Assembly: GCF_010015445.1 (NCBI RefSeq) | Contig: NC_053133.1 | Coordinates: 24,921,082-24,985,081, forward strand | DNA length: 64,000 nt | Source: Perca fluviatilis | Taxonomy: Eukaryota > Chordata > Actinopteri > Perciformes > Percidae | Direction of reading: 5' to 3' | In this document: piece by piece, positions 10,000 through 23,640 of the stretch | How the letters are laid out: every line of letters begins with the position of its first letter | How positions within the stretch are numbered: the stretch's first letter is position 1 | The notes under the pieces: model-generated | Database searches by the model: none | What the model saw: the letters and a program-made list of their open reading frames with translations, nothing else | What the model was told of the DNA's origin: nothing | Translations under genes and position numbers: made by a program

Positions 10000-12630
10000 A
10001 CAAACTCGCGGCTCCAGATCCTCGTCAGCCAGTCGTTCGTAGAATCAGACAGGATAACGTAGAATCAGACAGGATAACATATCAGCTGCTTTATCCGCAA
10101 ACAGAACCAAGATATCAAATTTAAAGGCTCATGATATACTTGCTTTTTACCAACGTGTACGTGCAGACAAGTGATGTTTCGTTTATTACCCTCGTAGTGT
10201 TTTAAAACATTCTTGTGGCAGCAATAGAGGCAGTGATGTTTCCTTTTTACTGTACGGCACTCAAAACAGACTAACAAGTCTGATCGCCAGTTACATGATT
10301 GGCCACCGCAGGGTGAAGTTGGGTTTGCGTTTCTTGAGTTGAGTCAATCTAAATTTTTCGCCGCGCGCTGCTGCAGTTTTTTTCCGGCTCCTCTTTGCAG
10401 CCTTGCCTGCGTTTTCGCCCGTCCATCTGATGACCGCCCGAGTGTGTGTGTGTGTGTGTGTGTGAACGCAGCCTTATTGTTCACATACTCGCCTGTGTAC
10501 TTAGTGTGTACGTGCAGGATTCAAATGTATATCCTCTAGGGGTCAAATCAGGGCCAAATCGTTCCTGACAGACACCAGGAAAACCTTTCTTGAGAACTTC
10601 TGCCACAATGTGCATTCAAACGGGCTTTTAATAGCAAGTATATCAATTCAGTGCAGCCAAACGTCACCGGGTCAAACGGACCACAAAGCATCTTCACTGA
10701 GTCCTGAAACCAAAACATTTCTAATCAAAAGGTAACCAATGAAAGTGACAATTTTGTGGAAGGCCGATGCGTTCTTTTGGAAAATGACAGTGTACTTACG
10801 GCTCGTTATTTATATTTAAAGATAAACGTATGCAATGGCTTTAATATGAGGCCCTCAGCTGAAAATCCCGCCTACACTGAGGGGGTGTTCTCCGAAGTGG
10901 GAAACTAAAAGAGAAAAGTACTGGTACCAAAACAACGAGTCAAGTCGAGCAGAGCCGAACCACACAGTGAAAACAAGACATAAGTGGACTGGAGCAGGAC
11001 AACATCCAACAACTATTGGGGAAGATTAAAAATGTCAGTTAAAGCCAGTGTGCTCAGAGGGAAACTCCAGGATCTTTTAGTGAAACGAAGAGCCTTGAAT
11101 ATTCTTCCTGATTACTTTTAAAGGTCAAAGTCACTCAGAAGTTCATCTTTTATTCTTTTATGATGCACTGAGACGCTGAAACAGTCTGCTCTGCGTGTGC
11201 CTGCATGCATGTGTGTGTGTGTGTGTGTGTGTGCGGTAAAAGTATGCCAAAGTTCACAGCTGTGTATACTCACTGGATTGTGCAATATTTTATGTTTAAA
11301 CGCCGCTCTCTTTAACTTCTCCCTCTGATGACCACTGTACTGCACGGCCAATGCAATGATGATGGCGGTGATGATGTGAAATGTATACAAGATTTACTGT
11401 ATCACCCTGAGAAAAGAAATCCCAAATGGACTCTCATCCCCCCCATTGCTGCTGGCCCTAAACTAATATAATGAACCGACGACAGCGAGCGTCAGGCAGA
11501 CTCGGTTTTGGCTTTCGGCCCAAACGACAGCGAGCCCAGAGTGTCGCAGAAACACTGAGGCGAGCCTGGTCATGACTTCACATTATCCAGAATTTCTTTC
11601 TCTTTTTTTTTTTTTTGGTATTGTAACACTGGCGTTCAAGAGACTGTGATTTTCCAGAAGTGAATCCATTCCTAACATGGATTGTTTTTGTGAGCAATTA
11701 CCCCTTTATACACGCATTTATATTATATTTTCTATTAAAGAGTTACTATGTGTGATATCTGTAGTAAAATATATCATTTATAAATAAGAAATATAAATTT
11801 AAAACGTAGATGAGGCAACAGGGATTACAGGGAAAGACTTTAGAATGTTGAAAAAGTGGTTGAAAGTGCTGTAACTTTATTGCTGTAATGTGAAACGTCA
11901 CATTAAATTCTTTAATATTGTATAAATAGCTTTTAATATAAAGCAGGGGTTATGCAACAGGTTGTTTCAGCCAAAGCAGATACACGAAACGGGCCCCGAA
12001 TGTTCTCTGGCAGCACTGATAAATCCTATAAAGTAGCTGTTTTATTGGCTTGTGACAACTCAAGTTTTATGTTGGGAGCAGGATCCCAATATTTTCTTTG
12101 TTTAGTTTTTTTTAATAATGTGCTTTATGTGTGTGGGGGTTTATTGCAGAGGGGATTTTTCTGTCGGTTCACATTACGTTCCTGTTTTTACTGTTAATAC
12201 GAGGACGAGAAGTGCTGCAGGAGATGTTCAGCAGCACCTGAGAGCTGTGAGCTCTGGCGGCCATATTGGAGGTCCTCAGCTTTTAATAGAGAATTTGGCA
12301 TTTGGTATAAGATTACAGCTTAAAGCAGGTGCAAGTGTTTGTTTAGTCACAATAAGCTAAAACTAAATATATAAAAATATATATCAAGAAAGAAAAACCT
12401 CAACATTGTATGTATTCATGATATAATATGGCAACTATGTATAGTGCTGCTGATACAGTTTGAATATTTCTATAAAATATAAAATGAAATATTCTCAAAA
12501 CATGTTTTTTGTGAATAACAATTTCTTTTTTTTTTAACCCAAACATGTTACTTTTTATGCCAATGATACCATGTTTTCTTTTCTTTGTGGCCTTAAGAAA
12601 AAGGCACATGTAAATGTATCACGTGAAGAG
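10000..12630. other. nceh1 3' flank, no gene seen
   Basis: Probable nceh1 3' UTR followed by intergenic DNA. It holds the dispersed repeat at 10121-10560, a (GT)n at 10442-10464, a fragment near 10850-10970 related to the element at 32365, a (GT)n at 11210-11233 and AT-rich sequence. No convincing polyadenylation signal or further gene was identified. Confidence 0.5.
10121..10560 (+). repeat. dispersed repeat, paired with 34030-34680
   Basis: Shares an ordered series of blocks with tnfsf10 intron 5, for example TTTTAAAACATTCTTGTGGC against TTTTAAAACGTTCCTGTGGC, GGCAGTGATGTTTCCT in both, and ATGATTGGCCACCGCAG against GTGATTGGCCCCCGCAG. Ends and transposon class are not resolved. Confidence 0.65.
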
Positions 12631-13017
12631 CTGAAATGATTAGTTGATTAATCGATTAGTTGACCGCAATGTTTGAGTCACCTTTCGAGAAAAAACAATG
12701 TAGAGAAATTGTCCACTTTTCTCTGTTTTAAAATCATTGTAAACTGAATATTTTGGGGTTTTCTGACATTTTTTAGAGTCACTGATTAATTGAGAAATCA
12801 ATCAGCACATTATTCAATAATACAATAATTTTAAGAAAAATCTCACCACAAGGTCCATTCAACAGCTGTTCTGGAGCGATGATCGTATCACACGATCAGC
12901 AGATGGCGTTTGCCCGGCTGTTGTAGATTTCGTTTCTGAACTCTTGAAGGACGTTGTTGACCATGTTGACTTTAAAACTAAAGTTAAAATGAAAATGATG
13001 GATAGTTGCAGCCCTAA
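12631..13017. mobile_element. MITE-like repeat, GGGCTGCAACTAACGATTA family
   Basis: Contains ATTAGTTGATTAATCGATTA at the left and GATAGTTGCAGCCCTAATCA at the right, the two ends of a teleost repeat family. Other copies or fragments in this window are at about 3770-3850, 16640-16925, 25424-25590, 53628-55142 and 59745-60062. Confidence 0.7.
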
Positions 13018-13894
13018 TCACACAGGAAACACCATTTTACATGTGAAAAATTAAGACACAACACGCTCAACTCATACTTAGACTCTGAAGACCGGATCCT
13101 TGATGTAGATAATTAAAAAAAAAAGGAAAGTTTAGGACAGGACTCTAATTTGACTTTTTTATATTGTCCTATAGACACCATGCAGAGCACAGCAAAACAA
13201 TATTGACTGTAGCCATTTTTAAACACATGCAGACATGTGGAGCAACAATAAGCAAAAGGACATAAATTAAACGCAACAATCATGATGGAGAGATCTTGAT
13301 AAAAAAATATTAAAGATGCAGACAAGTTAGTAAAATGGTGGTATGACACAAACACATAAGCTAGCACAAAGTTGTAACACACAACTACAGAAGATGTAAT
13401 AACATGGTTCTAAAGTATAATGAAAACATATATACAGCCAGGGGCCATGCAATAATTATTTGCATTTGAACGTTTTTTTTTTTACATCATCTATATTTCT
13501 GTGTTTATTGAGTTATTTATCACAATATTAAGTTAGGTACAGGTTAGGAAAGGTATTTAAAAATATGGTTATTCCTTATTAGTTATTCAATTATAATTCA
13601 TTTTGTTACTATTTATAATAATTAGGTCTTCAAATGCAGTACAACTATTAGTTATGATAATTAGTTCCTATGGGTATCAAATATATTGTATTTCTTAATA
13701 AACATGCTGTTATTAGTTAGTAAATTATAGTTTCATTATAACTTAACTATGGTTTTCATTATATGTATTCAAAATATTGATTGATAGATTGAAATGTATT
13801 TCGAATGTGTAAAAGAAAACAAAGGGTCATAAAGAAAATTATAATATTACACATCGAGATACATGAATGGCAAACACTCAATGAATTGTTGAAT

Positions 13895-14088
13895 TATTAT
13901 TTTTTTTGATTATTTTTGGGGCTTTTCTGCCTTTACTTTGGTAGGACAACTAGGTGAGAAAGGGGAGAGAGAGGGGGAAGACATGCAGGAAATCGTCACA
14001 GGTCAGACTTCAACCCTGGACCTCTGCGTCGAGGCATAAACCTCACAGTATATGTGCGCCTGCTCTACCCACTGAGCAACCCGGCCAC
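13895..14088 (-). mobile_element. tRNA-derived SINE
   Basis: On the minus strand it starts with a tRNA-like head (CGGGTTGCTCAGTGGGTAGA as A box; a CAGGGTTGAAG-like B box) and ends in an AT-rich tail. It shares its body (GACATGCAG, GAAAGGGGAGAGAG) with the SINE at 35008. Confidence 0.75.
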
Positions 14089-15274
14089 GAATCCCACCTA
14101 TTCTTCATAAGTCTTTTGCTTATTAGCTAATAATCTTCCTCAGTCATCATTTTTTAAATCCCTTTTAAATTATAATTATGAAGTTGTAGTTTAAAGGTTA
14201 ATTTTACTTATTAAATATTACAAATTCCATTTAAAAAAGTTTGTATTTATCAAATAATAGTGTATTATTATAATTATTTTTAATTAAAAAAAACAACTAC
14301 AATGATTATATGTTTAATTAATAGCTAAGTTATGTATTCCAAGTGGTATTAATTTAAGAATATATAATCCCTTCAAATATATGCATAGTTAATACATTTC
14401 AGGTGTGTTCTTTCTGGTCAGATTTCAGAATAAAAGTCTGACACATGCAGGAGATGGCGCCAAATCCTCGTCCTGAACACACCGGCCTTCAGTCAGTAAT
14501 TCAGCTGTTACAAATAAGTGTAGATAGTGTTTTTTATAATCACATGAATCATGGTTTTTATTCTCTTTGTTCTCATTTTTATCTCAAAGATTTATGAACA
14601 CCATAACATTTTATGCATTTTCTGCGATGGATTTACAATTCAATGGTTTTTTAATCCCTGGACAAAGGCTGTTGCTTTTGATTTATGCCTGCGCCCCGTG
14701 ATATTGGAGTGTAATAAAAGCACTTACAGAGCAACATATTTCTGCCAAACTTTCTCCGTCTGTCTGAAAAACTGGTTCAGGGTAGCTTCCTCACCTCCTC
14801 GCTGGATATCAAAGAGTTGGCTCTCTGTTTCTGTCTTTTCTTGTTTTGGTCCTCTTCTTTGCTCTTCCTTGCACAAACACTCGCCCTTCAGGTCAAAGCC
14901 TGCAGAAACCAAAGATCAAGATGAGTGCGTGACAGAATGCAACTTGGCCTGTCAGATCATGTTATCATGACAGGTAAGCAGCAACATGCTTCTCCTGACA
15001 GACTGCATTATCAAGCGTGCGTGCGTGCGTGCGTGCGTGCGTGTGAAGCAACAGTCAGCCTGCAACACTGCAGCCAGCTGCCAAACAGGTCGCACGACTG
15101 AGTGCAAGTTCTGTACAAGTATTCACTCAGCCATTGTTATTTCCACAACCACTTAATCCCTATGGAGCTTTTTCACAGCAGACATTTTGACTTGTCATAG
15201 TAGGAAAAGCAGAGCTGAAATTGATAACCTTAACGATGACTCAATTCCATCAAGTGTCCCAGTAAGCTATTTCA

Positions 15275-15722
15275 GAGTACGTTTACACGTGGCCGGCTAT
15301 TTTCATAAAGGAACATTTCAACCTCTCCTTTTTCAAAAATAACATCGTGCAGAGCTGTCAGTTTTCAGAAAAGTGTTTACACGTTTCCGTACCCGTGTAT
15401 ATATGCCGTCAAGAGCACGCCAAACCTGTAGGTGGCAGTGTTAACGAGAAGCTCAAGCCCACGTTAGCCAATCAGAATCCCGAAAATAGCAACAACATCA
15501 ACAAATCACTTCCTCTCTCTTCTCTTCCTCACTTCCTCGGCTGCCTGAACCTCCGTTTGTCTCAGTTTACATGCAAACAAAGTTTTCCAAAATCTCCACT
15601 CAGGCCGGAGTTTTTAGATAGAATCATTTTCAGAGGCGAATTCTCTGTTTGCGTGTAAACGAAGGGCACAAACAAAGGGAAATGTCTCAGTTTTTCAAAA
15701 TGACCATGTACGTGTAAACTGG
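15275..15722. mobile_element. putative MITE with GTTTACACGT ends
   Basis: The left end has ACGTTTACACGTGGCCGG and the right end has CATGTACGTGTAAAC, which are imperfectly inverted. The interior has repeated GTTTACAC and GTGTAAAC words. No coding capacity. Confidence 0.5.
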
Positions 15723-16639
15723 GTATCAGTGAGTCAGCATGCACAATACCAGGGCCTCTCCTAAGTGGAATGCAGCCATCATTAATGGTTTTGAATACAC
15801 CTGTGCTTTTCCTACTATCACATGTCAACATGTCTGCCGTGAAAAAGGTCTACTGAAGTCACACAGCAGAGCAGAGAGTTTATCCCAGCATGCACTTTGT
15901 CCACAGATCAGAGAGTTAGTTCACAATTCAAGATGGAATAAGTCATGACAGATCAACAAGTCTTAATGAGTCGGAGAAAGAGGAGAAACATCTGGTGTGT
16001 CCTTCGCAGCCCTCGATATCCCATAATCCACCTTGCGCCAGTTATTTCTTAAATGTTGCGTTCAAGGAGATCCTCAACAATTGAGTAAGAAATTGACCCA
16101 AAAAAAAACACCCAAAGATGGCTGTATGCAAACTGAAACTTGACTTTTGAGTGTGCTTTTGCACAATGGAGGAGCTGCTCAAGCTGCAGAGAATTAATAC
16201 AAATTGGTTAGACAGTTACAAAAAGATCAGAGAAAACACACAAAAACAAGTATTAAATTGGCAGTGTGATTGGTGCACGCATTGCATCATTTACTGTTAA
16301 TATAAAACAGTGAAGGCATGTTGATTTTTTTCTGTATACTAATGACAGAGTAGGCTATACTTTGACAAATACTATAGTACATACTAAATACAATTATGTA
16401 ATTAGAAAAAAGTGTTAAAGTCAAGGAAACTTCTACGAGGTGTTAGCACTGAGATTGTCATGGTTAAAAGTACCTGGAGGATAGAAAGAAAGAAAGCCAG
16501 ACATTAAGTCCCCGCCATGTTTCTTCCTAAATGTTTTTTAGTTGAAAGTTGAAAATGTTGCGTTTTTGCAATTAATAAATAAACACAGGTAGGACTCCAC
16601 ATAGTTTGGCTTCTGGAGAAAACATAAATAAGGGCTACA

Positions 16640-16925
16640 GGGCTCGCTTAATCTGTTGATTATTTTCTGGATGAATGGATTAGTTGTTTGGTCTATAAAA
16701 TGTCAGAAAATTGTGGAAAATGTGAATCAGTGTTTCCCAACAAGCCCAAGATGACGTCCTCAAATGTCTTGTTTTGTCCACAACTCAAAGATATTCAGTT
16801 TACTGTCACAGAAACTAAAAGTCATTTAAGAAGCTGGAATCAAAGAAATTTTACTTCCTTGATAAAAAAAAAAAAGATTAAAACCGAATAATCGATTATC
16901 AAAATAGTTGGCGATTCATTTAATA
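16640..16925. mobile_element. MITE-like repeat, GGGCTGCAACTAACGATTA family (diverged)
   Basis: Contains TTAATCTGTTGATTATTTTC, the internal block AAAGATATTCAGTTTACTGT, then CCGAATAATCGATTATCAAA, in the order expected for the family. The terminal GGGCTGCAAC is degraded. Confidence 0.6.
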
Positions 16926-17231
16926 GTTCTAAAATAAGGTGCCACGTGTAGCGAACTGTGTCCACCGTACTTGATGGCTGTTTAAAAAATGACAGGTAAT
17001 ATAGTTTGGGAGGTCAATAGCTCATATTTTGCCTCGGGGCCCACACACACACACACACATTTAGCCTAATCCATCCCTGCCTCTGGGGTCTCAGCCCAGA
17101 TGGAAATTTTAAAAAAGAAACTTCATGCAGCTCTTCACTGTTCACACTGATTTAAAACAAACATGACTGTGACCCATGTGAGAAGATAAAAACACTGATA
17201 AGACACTTTCAGCTGCAGCGTGAATATATAT

Positions 17232-17232
<1 letters not shown>

Positions 17233-17319
<87 letters not shown>
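17233..17319 (+). repeat. (GT)43 microsatellite
   Basis: Uninterrupted GT dinucleotides, about 87 bp. It produces spurious long open frames on both strands. Confidence 0.98.
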
Positions 17320-17321
<2 letters not shown>

Positions 17322-18411
17322 ACCCCGTGGAGGCCTGACTACCTCCCTGCCCCCTCTGGTGCTGCTTGTTAATCACAGGGTGATCATTTCTAAGGAAAAC
17401 AGAGGCGCCGGGAGCGAAAACAAACCGGTGAGAATGTGAAAGGAAAGCCGGAGCGGCGGGGAATTCATGAGGGAGAATGTTATCGCTGCGACTAAAGGTC
17501 ATATTGTTCACTTCTTCCTGACAGGCAAAGGGAGAGAGAGAGAGAAGGGAGTGTATGGCAATTTGGAAAGAAGTGGAGGGAGGCAGGAAGGGAGGGTGAG
17601 ACTGCAAGAAGGCAAAGAGAGAGAGAGAGACAGAGAGAGAGAGAGAAAGATTGGTAGGGAGGAAGAAAAACCCACAATGTGGGCCTCAAACTGCACAAGG
17701 ACACATTCTGTATGTTGCACACACACACAAAGGCACGGAAACAAAACCACACACGCTCTTACACTACATGGTCAAAAGTATGTGGACACCTGAGCATCAC
17801 ACCCATCTGTGAGATGTGCAGAGCGTTAGCGAGGTCCAACACTGATGTTGGGTGATAAGACCGGGGTCACAGTAGGCGTTCCAGAGGTGTCGGATGGGGT
17901 CGAGGTCAGGGCTCTGTAGGGAATTCAAAGATACTACAACATTGTGTTTAACACAGAATGCATCCACATCTCTCATGCCACCATCAAAATCCAACCGTAT
18001 CCAATCCGTAAATTCAAGTAAGACCAGACTAATGGCAAGGTGATTAGTAATGCTAATTCGAGACCACAAATGACTAAATCCTTTGCACAAATTTGTTTTC
18101 TTCCCTCCTTGACACACCCTGGCCTCTTTACAGTTTCATTCGGACTAACCCGTTTATACGAATTACCTGAAAAGCCAGTCTTTTCTCCCGAGTAATTGGG
18201 TTCATTTAAGACGATTTACATCCAGTAACAACGCGGAAAGTAGTCTTCTTGATGTTTGTGAGTTTCCCTAGAATAAATAACTTTTCTTAAAAGGTTATTA
18301 GGACATAAACAGTAGGGCTTTTGCATGTCAGAGCATCGGCACAAGACTGGATGTATCAAGAAGGTCTAAAAGAGACATTTAACCGCGCAAGGTTGATAGC
18401 AGGATCATATA

Positions 18412-19997
18412 CAGTGGGGCAAAAAAGTATTTAGTCAGCCACCAATTGTGCAAGTTCTCCCACTTAAAAAGATGAGAGAGGCCTGTAATTTTCATCATAG
18501 GTACACTTCAACTATGAGAGACAAAATGAGAAAAAAAATCCAGAAAATCACATTGTAGGATTTTTAATGAATTAATTGGTAAATTATGGTGGAAAATAAG
18601 TATTTGGTCAATAACAAAAGTTCATCTCAATACTTTGTTATATGCCCTTTGTTGGCAATGACAGAGGTCAAACGTTTTCCGTAAGTCTTCACAAGGTTTT
18701 CACACACTGTTGCTGGTATTTTGGCCCATTCCTCCATGCAGATCTCCTCTAGAGCAGTGATGTTTTAGGGCTGTCGCTGGGCAACACGGACTTTCAACTC
18801 CCTCCAAAGATTTTCTATGGGGTTAAGATCTGGAGACTGGCTAGGCCACTCCAGGACCTTGAAATGCTTCTTACAAAGCCACTCCTTCGTTGCCCGGGCG
18901 GTGTGTTTTGGATCATTGTCATGCTGAAACACCCAGCCACGTTTCATCTTCAATGCCCTTGCTGATGGAAGGAGGTTTTCACTCAAAATCTCACGATACA
19001 TGGCCCCATTCATTCTTTCCTTTACACGGATCAGTCGTCCTGGTCCCTTTGCAGAAAAACAGCCCCAAAGCATGATATTTCCACCCCCATGCTTAACAGT
19101 AGGTATGGTGTTCTTTGGATGCAACTCAGCATTCTTTCTCCTCCAAAGATGACGAGTTGAGTTTTTACCAAAAAGTTCTATTTTGGTTTCATCTGACCAT
19201 GACATTCTCCCAATCCTCTTCTGGATCATCCAAATGCTCTCTAGCAAACTTCAGACGGGCCTGGACATGTACTGGCTTAAGCAGGGGGACACGTCTGGCA
19301 CTGCAGGATTTGAGTCCCTGGCGGAATAGTGTGTTACTGATGGTAGCCTTTGTTACTTTGGTCCCAGCTCTCTGCAGGTCATTCACTAGGTCCCCCCGTG
19401 TGGTTCTGGGATTTTTGTGATCTTTTTGACCCCACGGGGTGAGATCTTGCGTGGAGCCCCAGATCGAGGGAGATTATCAGTGGTCTTGTATGTCTTCCAT
19501 TTCCTAATAATTGCTCCCACAGTTGATTTCTTCACACCAAGCTGCTTACCTATTGCATATTCAGTCTTCCCAGCCTGGTGCAGGTCTACAATTTTGTTTC
19601 TGGTGTCCTTTGACAGCTCTTTGGTCTTGGCCATAGTGGAGTTTGGAGTGTGACTGTTTGAGGTTTTGGACAGGTGTCTTTATACTGATAACAAGTTCAA
19701 ACAAGTGTTATTAATACAGGTAACGAGTAGAGGACAGAGGACCCTCTTAAAGAAGAAGTTACAGGTCTGTGAGAGCCAGAAATCTTGCTTGTTTGTAGGT
19801 GACCAAATACTTATTTTACCAAGGAATTTACCAATAAATTCATTAAAAATTATACAATGTGATTTTCTAGAGTTTTTTCTCATTTTGTCTCTCATAGTTG
19901 AAGTGTACCTATGGTGAAAATTACTGGCCTCTCTCATCTTTTTAAGTGGGAGAACTTGCACAATTGGTGGCTGACTAAATACTTTTTTGCCCCACTG
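18412..19997 (-). mobile_element. full-length Tc1-like transposon, 1586 bp
   Basis: Terminal inverted repeats of about 200 bp (18412-18612 and 19797-19997) start CAGTGGGGCAAAAAAGTATT and are about 90% alike. TA dinucleotides flank it at 18410-18411 and 19998-19999. It encodes one broken transposase on the minus strand. High arm identity suggests a fairly recent insertion, but the coding region is already inactivated. Confidence 0.93.
18627..19634 (-). pseudogene. Tc1/mariner transposase pseudogene (DD34E family)
   Basis: Starts at 19634 with [20 protein letters not shown], a paired-like helix-turn-helix DNA-binding region, and ends near 18627 with [12 protein letters not shown]. Catalytic-domain motifs are readable: [22 protein letters not shown] and [14 protein letters not shown], giving the D, D and E residues. 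It is broken by frameshifts near 19386 and near 19190-19250, where the frame changes between the three open segments. A stop replaces the Gln codon after RVAQRQP (about 18765). It would have cut and pasted the flanking element; as it stands it cannot make a complete enzyme. Confidence 0.92.
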
Positions 19998-20372
19998 TAC
20001 TCGCGCTACTCGTGTTATGATGCTTTCCACCAAGGCATTTTCGCCCGAATTCGGCGGCACAGTTACATAGAAAGTCAATGCAAAGACGCAAATTAGAAAA
20101 CGCCTTGGTGTGAATGCACCTTAATGAGTTTTTGCCCTGTAACTGTAAGTGTTTTAGTGGCCTAAACCTTTACATTCCATAACCACAGTTGATTTGCAAT
20201 AATCATCACTTTCCTCAACATAAACCATACCATAGTTGCCACGTGCAGAATTTTAAAATGTTTGGCATTCAACGTAATCTGGGGTTTTGCAGAATAGTTC
20301 AATATCAATGTTCTCAATTGCCGATGGGGTTGACGGTGTCCGCATACTTTTGGCCATGTAGTATAGATAAAG

Positions 20373-20375
<3 letters not shown>

Positions 20376-20408
<33 letters not shown>

Positions 20409-20677
20409 AGACCCTGACATAAATCTACACACTTTCACACAGGCATGTAAACGCCCTGGGCATGAGAACACACACACACACTTTAGTAATTGTATCTGGA
20501 AGGGGTCTTTCTCTCTCACTCTCTCGGGAGTGTCAGCCTCCTCGATCACCCGCTTTTCTCTTAACTCTTGATTTTCTGAAGTGAAATGAAGCAGTGAGTG
20601 AGCAGCGCCAAATTTTATGCATTGACATACACAGGAGGGGGCCTACACACACACATAAAGTAAGAGAGAACCTATCT

Positions 20678-20709
<32 letters not shown>

Positions 20710-20870
20710 TCAACATAACACCCCCCAAAAATCTGACAAAAGCAAGTTGAACCAAAAAAAGTTTGGAAACTTTGGAAAGTCCCCAAAAGTTTCCTGTTTG
20801 CTCATTGGCCAGCTCTCATGTTTCCGGAATGCCCATTGGATGCTTCTGATGTCCCACCTCTCTCTTACCG

Positions 20871-20946
<76 letters not shown>
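20376..20946. repeat. cluster of CA/GT microsatellites
   Basis: (CA)n at 20376-20406 and 20683-20709, and (GT)37 at 20873-20946, in unique-looking sequence. Confidence 0.95.
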
Positions 20947-20948
<2 letters not shown>

Positions 20949-20949
20949 A

Positions 20950-23640
20950 CAGGGTGTTTACCTTGGCAAGCACTCAGAGAGACAGATTTAGATTTACAGC
21001 GTGTTGGTTTTTACAGTTGCTGTTTTAACAGATAATGTTGAATGTTTATATTAATAATCTTAACATAACAGTACCAAAGATTTAATGGTTTACCTTGTGA
21101 GGACCTGCTTTCTGTCCCAAAATCCGAATGTGAGTCCCCATAATGTGACGTGTAAAAACATTTATGTTCGTGTAAACACATTTATGTTCGCCCCAACATG
21201 GTTCATACAAGTACACAGATAAATACGCACATTTATCTGTCTTAATCATGAAGTTCTTTTGGATTGACGTAGATGCATTGCTTCATTAGTTTCGGCTGAA
21301 TAAGAGTAAGAGAATATTGCATTTTAAAGAAGTCCTCTTGACTGCAAGGGACTTGACCACAACTATAAAATGCATCATTAAAATTTCAAATTTAACAAAA
21401 AAAAGAAGAGGAGGCAAGAATGGCAGAATGAGGGAGAGGCAGAATGAAGGCAGAGGGGAGTGGAAGACAAAGTTTGGGAGGTGACTGAGAAGGGAGGGAG
21501 TCAACTTTGCGGGGGAGTCGGTCAGTTCTCCTCTTCGTATCCCTGTCAAAACTTGGCCGCCGTTCAGAAATCCACTCACGAGTGTGTGTTTGCGCCTGTA
21601 TTAATCACAATGTGGGGACTACAAATCTGTGGGGACTTTAAGGATGAAAAGGCCTGTCCTCAGAAGGTAAAGATTTTAAGTTTTGTCTCTCCAGCTTGTG
21701 CCAAGGATGCTCTCATGAACAATCCTGACCCTTACATACTCTCTGTGCTCTGTATCCCCCACACAGACACACACACACACTTTGGAGCCTCTGTTACCCC
21801 CAGCAGGTCCTTGCAGGCGTAGCCGAGTGAAACCTAAGCGGAGAGCGTCTCCCGGGGGGACAGCCGGGCGTAGGAGCCAGATTGAGGCCAGATGTTGCAG
21901 ACGCAGGAACGAGCCAACAGGACCGGGATCCATTTATGAGGCTCAGCCCGCCTCACTGCACAACAGTACATTGATAACAACGCGACCGAAGCGGCTCAGA
22001 GCACTGACGGCTTTGCTAACATAAGGGAGAAAAAAGACATCACTGCTCACATTGTGCAAACCTTCTTATTCAAGTTCTTTTTCTGTCTGATTGTACTAGA
22101 CTTTGCCTTGAGATTTGCTTCTAAAGTTTATCTGGATATGCCATTCTTAAGCGGTCAGTCTAAAAATAAACAGGAGTTTCACTGGAAAACAGCAAGAATT
22201 TCAGGTTGTGTTTAAATACAAAAATGTCTAAATAATTACATAATTGAGAAGATATAAGGTAATGCCAGATGTTAACAACAATAGGGATATACGTTTTTGG
22301 GGATTTTTGGTTTTAAAAGTAAAAATTTTATTGGTATTAATTAGGATGTTAATGTGAAATATTTACTATTTTCTAGATGTTTCCATGCTTGTATTTGTCT
22401 TGAAGATATGGTGTAACTACATAAATACAGTGCATGAAAAATTTAGTATAAAAATAAAAATTTAAAACAGTCCATAACTGACATATACAACAACAACAAC
22501 AACCTGCTGAATTTACTGTTCCAAACATGTCAGAAATGTCTTCTTGGACAACTCCTCTGGCACACAGAAAGTGATGTGTTTTTTTCTGGTTTGTAATAAA
22601 CAGAAAAAGAAGAACTAGTATGTAACATGTTTCATTTCCAAACAATTTTAAGGTTTACTTTTAATTTCGATGGGGTTTTCGTCACCCTGACTGATACAAA
22701 ACTGGAGTTTTCCACCTTGATTTGACGGTTAAAGGGTCGACATTGTGAGGCAATGTGAAAAATTAGATGTCTTTCATGCTGACCGAAAACCCTCTTTATC
22801 ATATAACCTCAAATGTCTTTCCAACGCACTTTATCCTTCAACAGGGTGGCAGCGATGTTAAGTGAAAAAGAACATGTTTTTATTATGCAGCCTGATAAAG
22901 AATGCAAGAATATATCTCATCATCACAGAATCCTCTCTTTAAATAACTGTACAAAAATATACTTCAAATACCAGGTAATACGACAAGATACACACCTCCG
23001 ATCACTGATATGAACATAGAGATGATGATTATATTTTCAGACAAATCTATTTGTGTCCTTAAAATTTTTTTTTTCTTTACCTCAGAAAGATGCATGATGG
23101 ATGGACATTATAAGATAAATGTTGGCGAGATATGGAAGAGAAATGTCAGGAATGTCTGATAGACCTTTTTATCTAAACAACTTGACATCTTGGCTACATG
23201 TGGTCCTGTCAGCATACTGTACCAAATAAGCCAAAGCTTTGAAGAAAAGCCTAAATTTATGGTTTTCCCCAGAAAAGACCACTTGGCTATTTAACTTAAA
23301 TCTGTGTGCTGCTCTGCAGGGATGCAGAATGTATGAAATGATGTCGTGGAGGTTTAATATAAGTGAATACAACTTCAGTTTAGGTGAGTTTAAACTCTGT
23401 AGCATCCCAATAAAAGTAATGTACGTGCCAAACTTCGGCTGTGCCACTCATTCATAAAGCTAGGACATTGTTTTGCTCATATTATGATGTTAAATGCGTT
23501 TTTATCACAGTAAAGCTCAGTACAGATCTATAGCAAAGATATGAGCGCGCTCACAATAAGCTTTAAGGCTATCTGTGTTTTTCCAGCGCAGAAATGAAAC
23601 AATAATCTCACCAGGAGAAGTTCTCCAGGCCAGGCCCGCC
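20950..23640. other. intergenic DNA upstream of tnfsf10, no gene seen
   Basis: No homology, SINE or transposon is recognised. A GC-richer block at 21780-21990 has open frames on both strands that lack splice signals or known motifs. Confidence 0.5.

Larger units (their letters stand above)
13100..17230. other. gene-free intergenic DNA
   Basis: Apart from the SINE at 13895, the palindromic repeat near 15275-15722, the MITE at 16640 and a (GCGT)n tract at 15015-15043, this stretch is AT-rich unique-looking sequence. Open frames here (for example 14551-14970) have no recognisable homology or splice structure. Confidence 0.5.
17762..20363 (-). mobile_element. old Tc1-like element interrupted by a younger Tc1
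   Basis: Ends CACTACATGGTCAAAAGTAT (17762) and, inverted, TACTACATGGCCAAAAGTAT (ending 20363), flanked by TA on both sides (17760-17761 and 20364-20365). Minus-strand remains of the transposase include SPDLDPIRHLWN near 17890, the decayed equivalent of the Tc1 [11 protein letters not shown] motif. The element at 18412-19997 is inserted in it. Without that insert it is about 1.0 kb. Confidence 0.8.

Noticed and set aside
14551..14970. 139-codon plus-strand frame
   Set aside because: Hydrophobic, low-complexity translation of AT-rich DNA with no recognised family or splice context.
17492..17752. serine/leucine-rich minus-strand frames
   Set aside because: They come from GA-rich simple sequence.
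21676..22024. possible GC-rich exon upstream of tnfsf10
   Set aside because: Open frames on both strands overlap, but there is no recognisable domain and no convincing splice pair.
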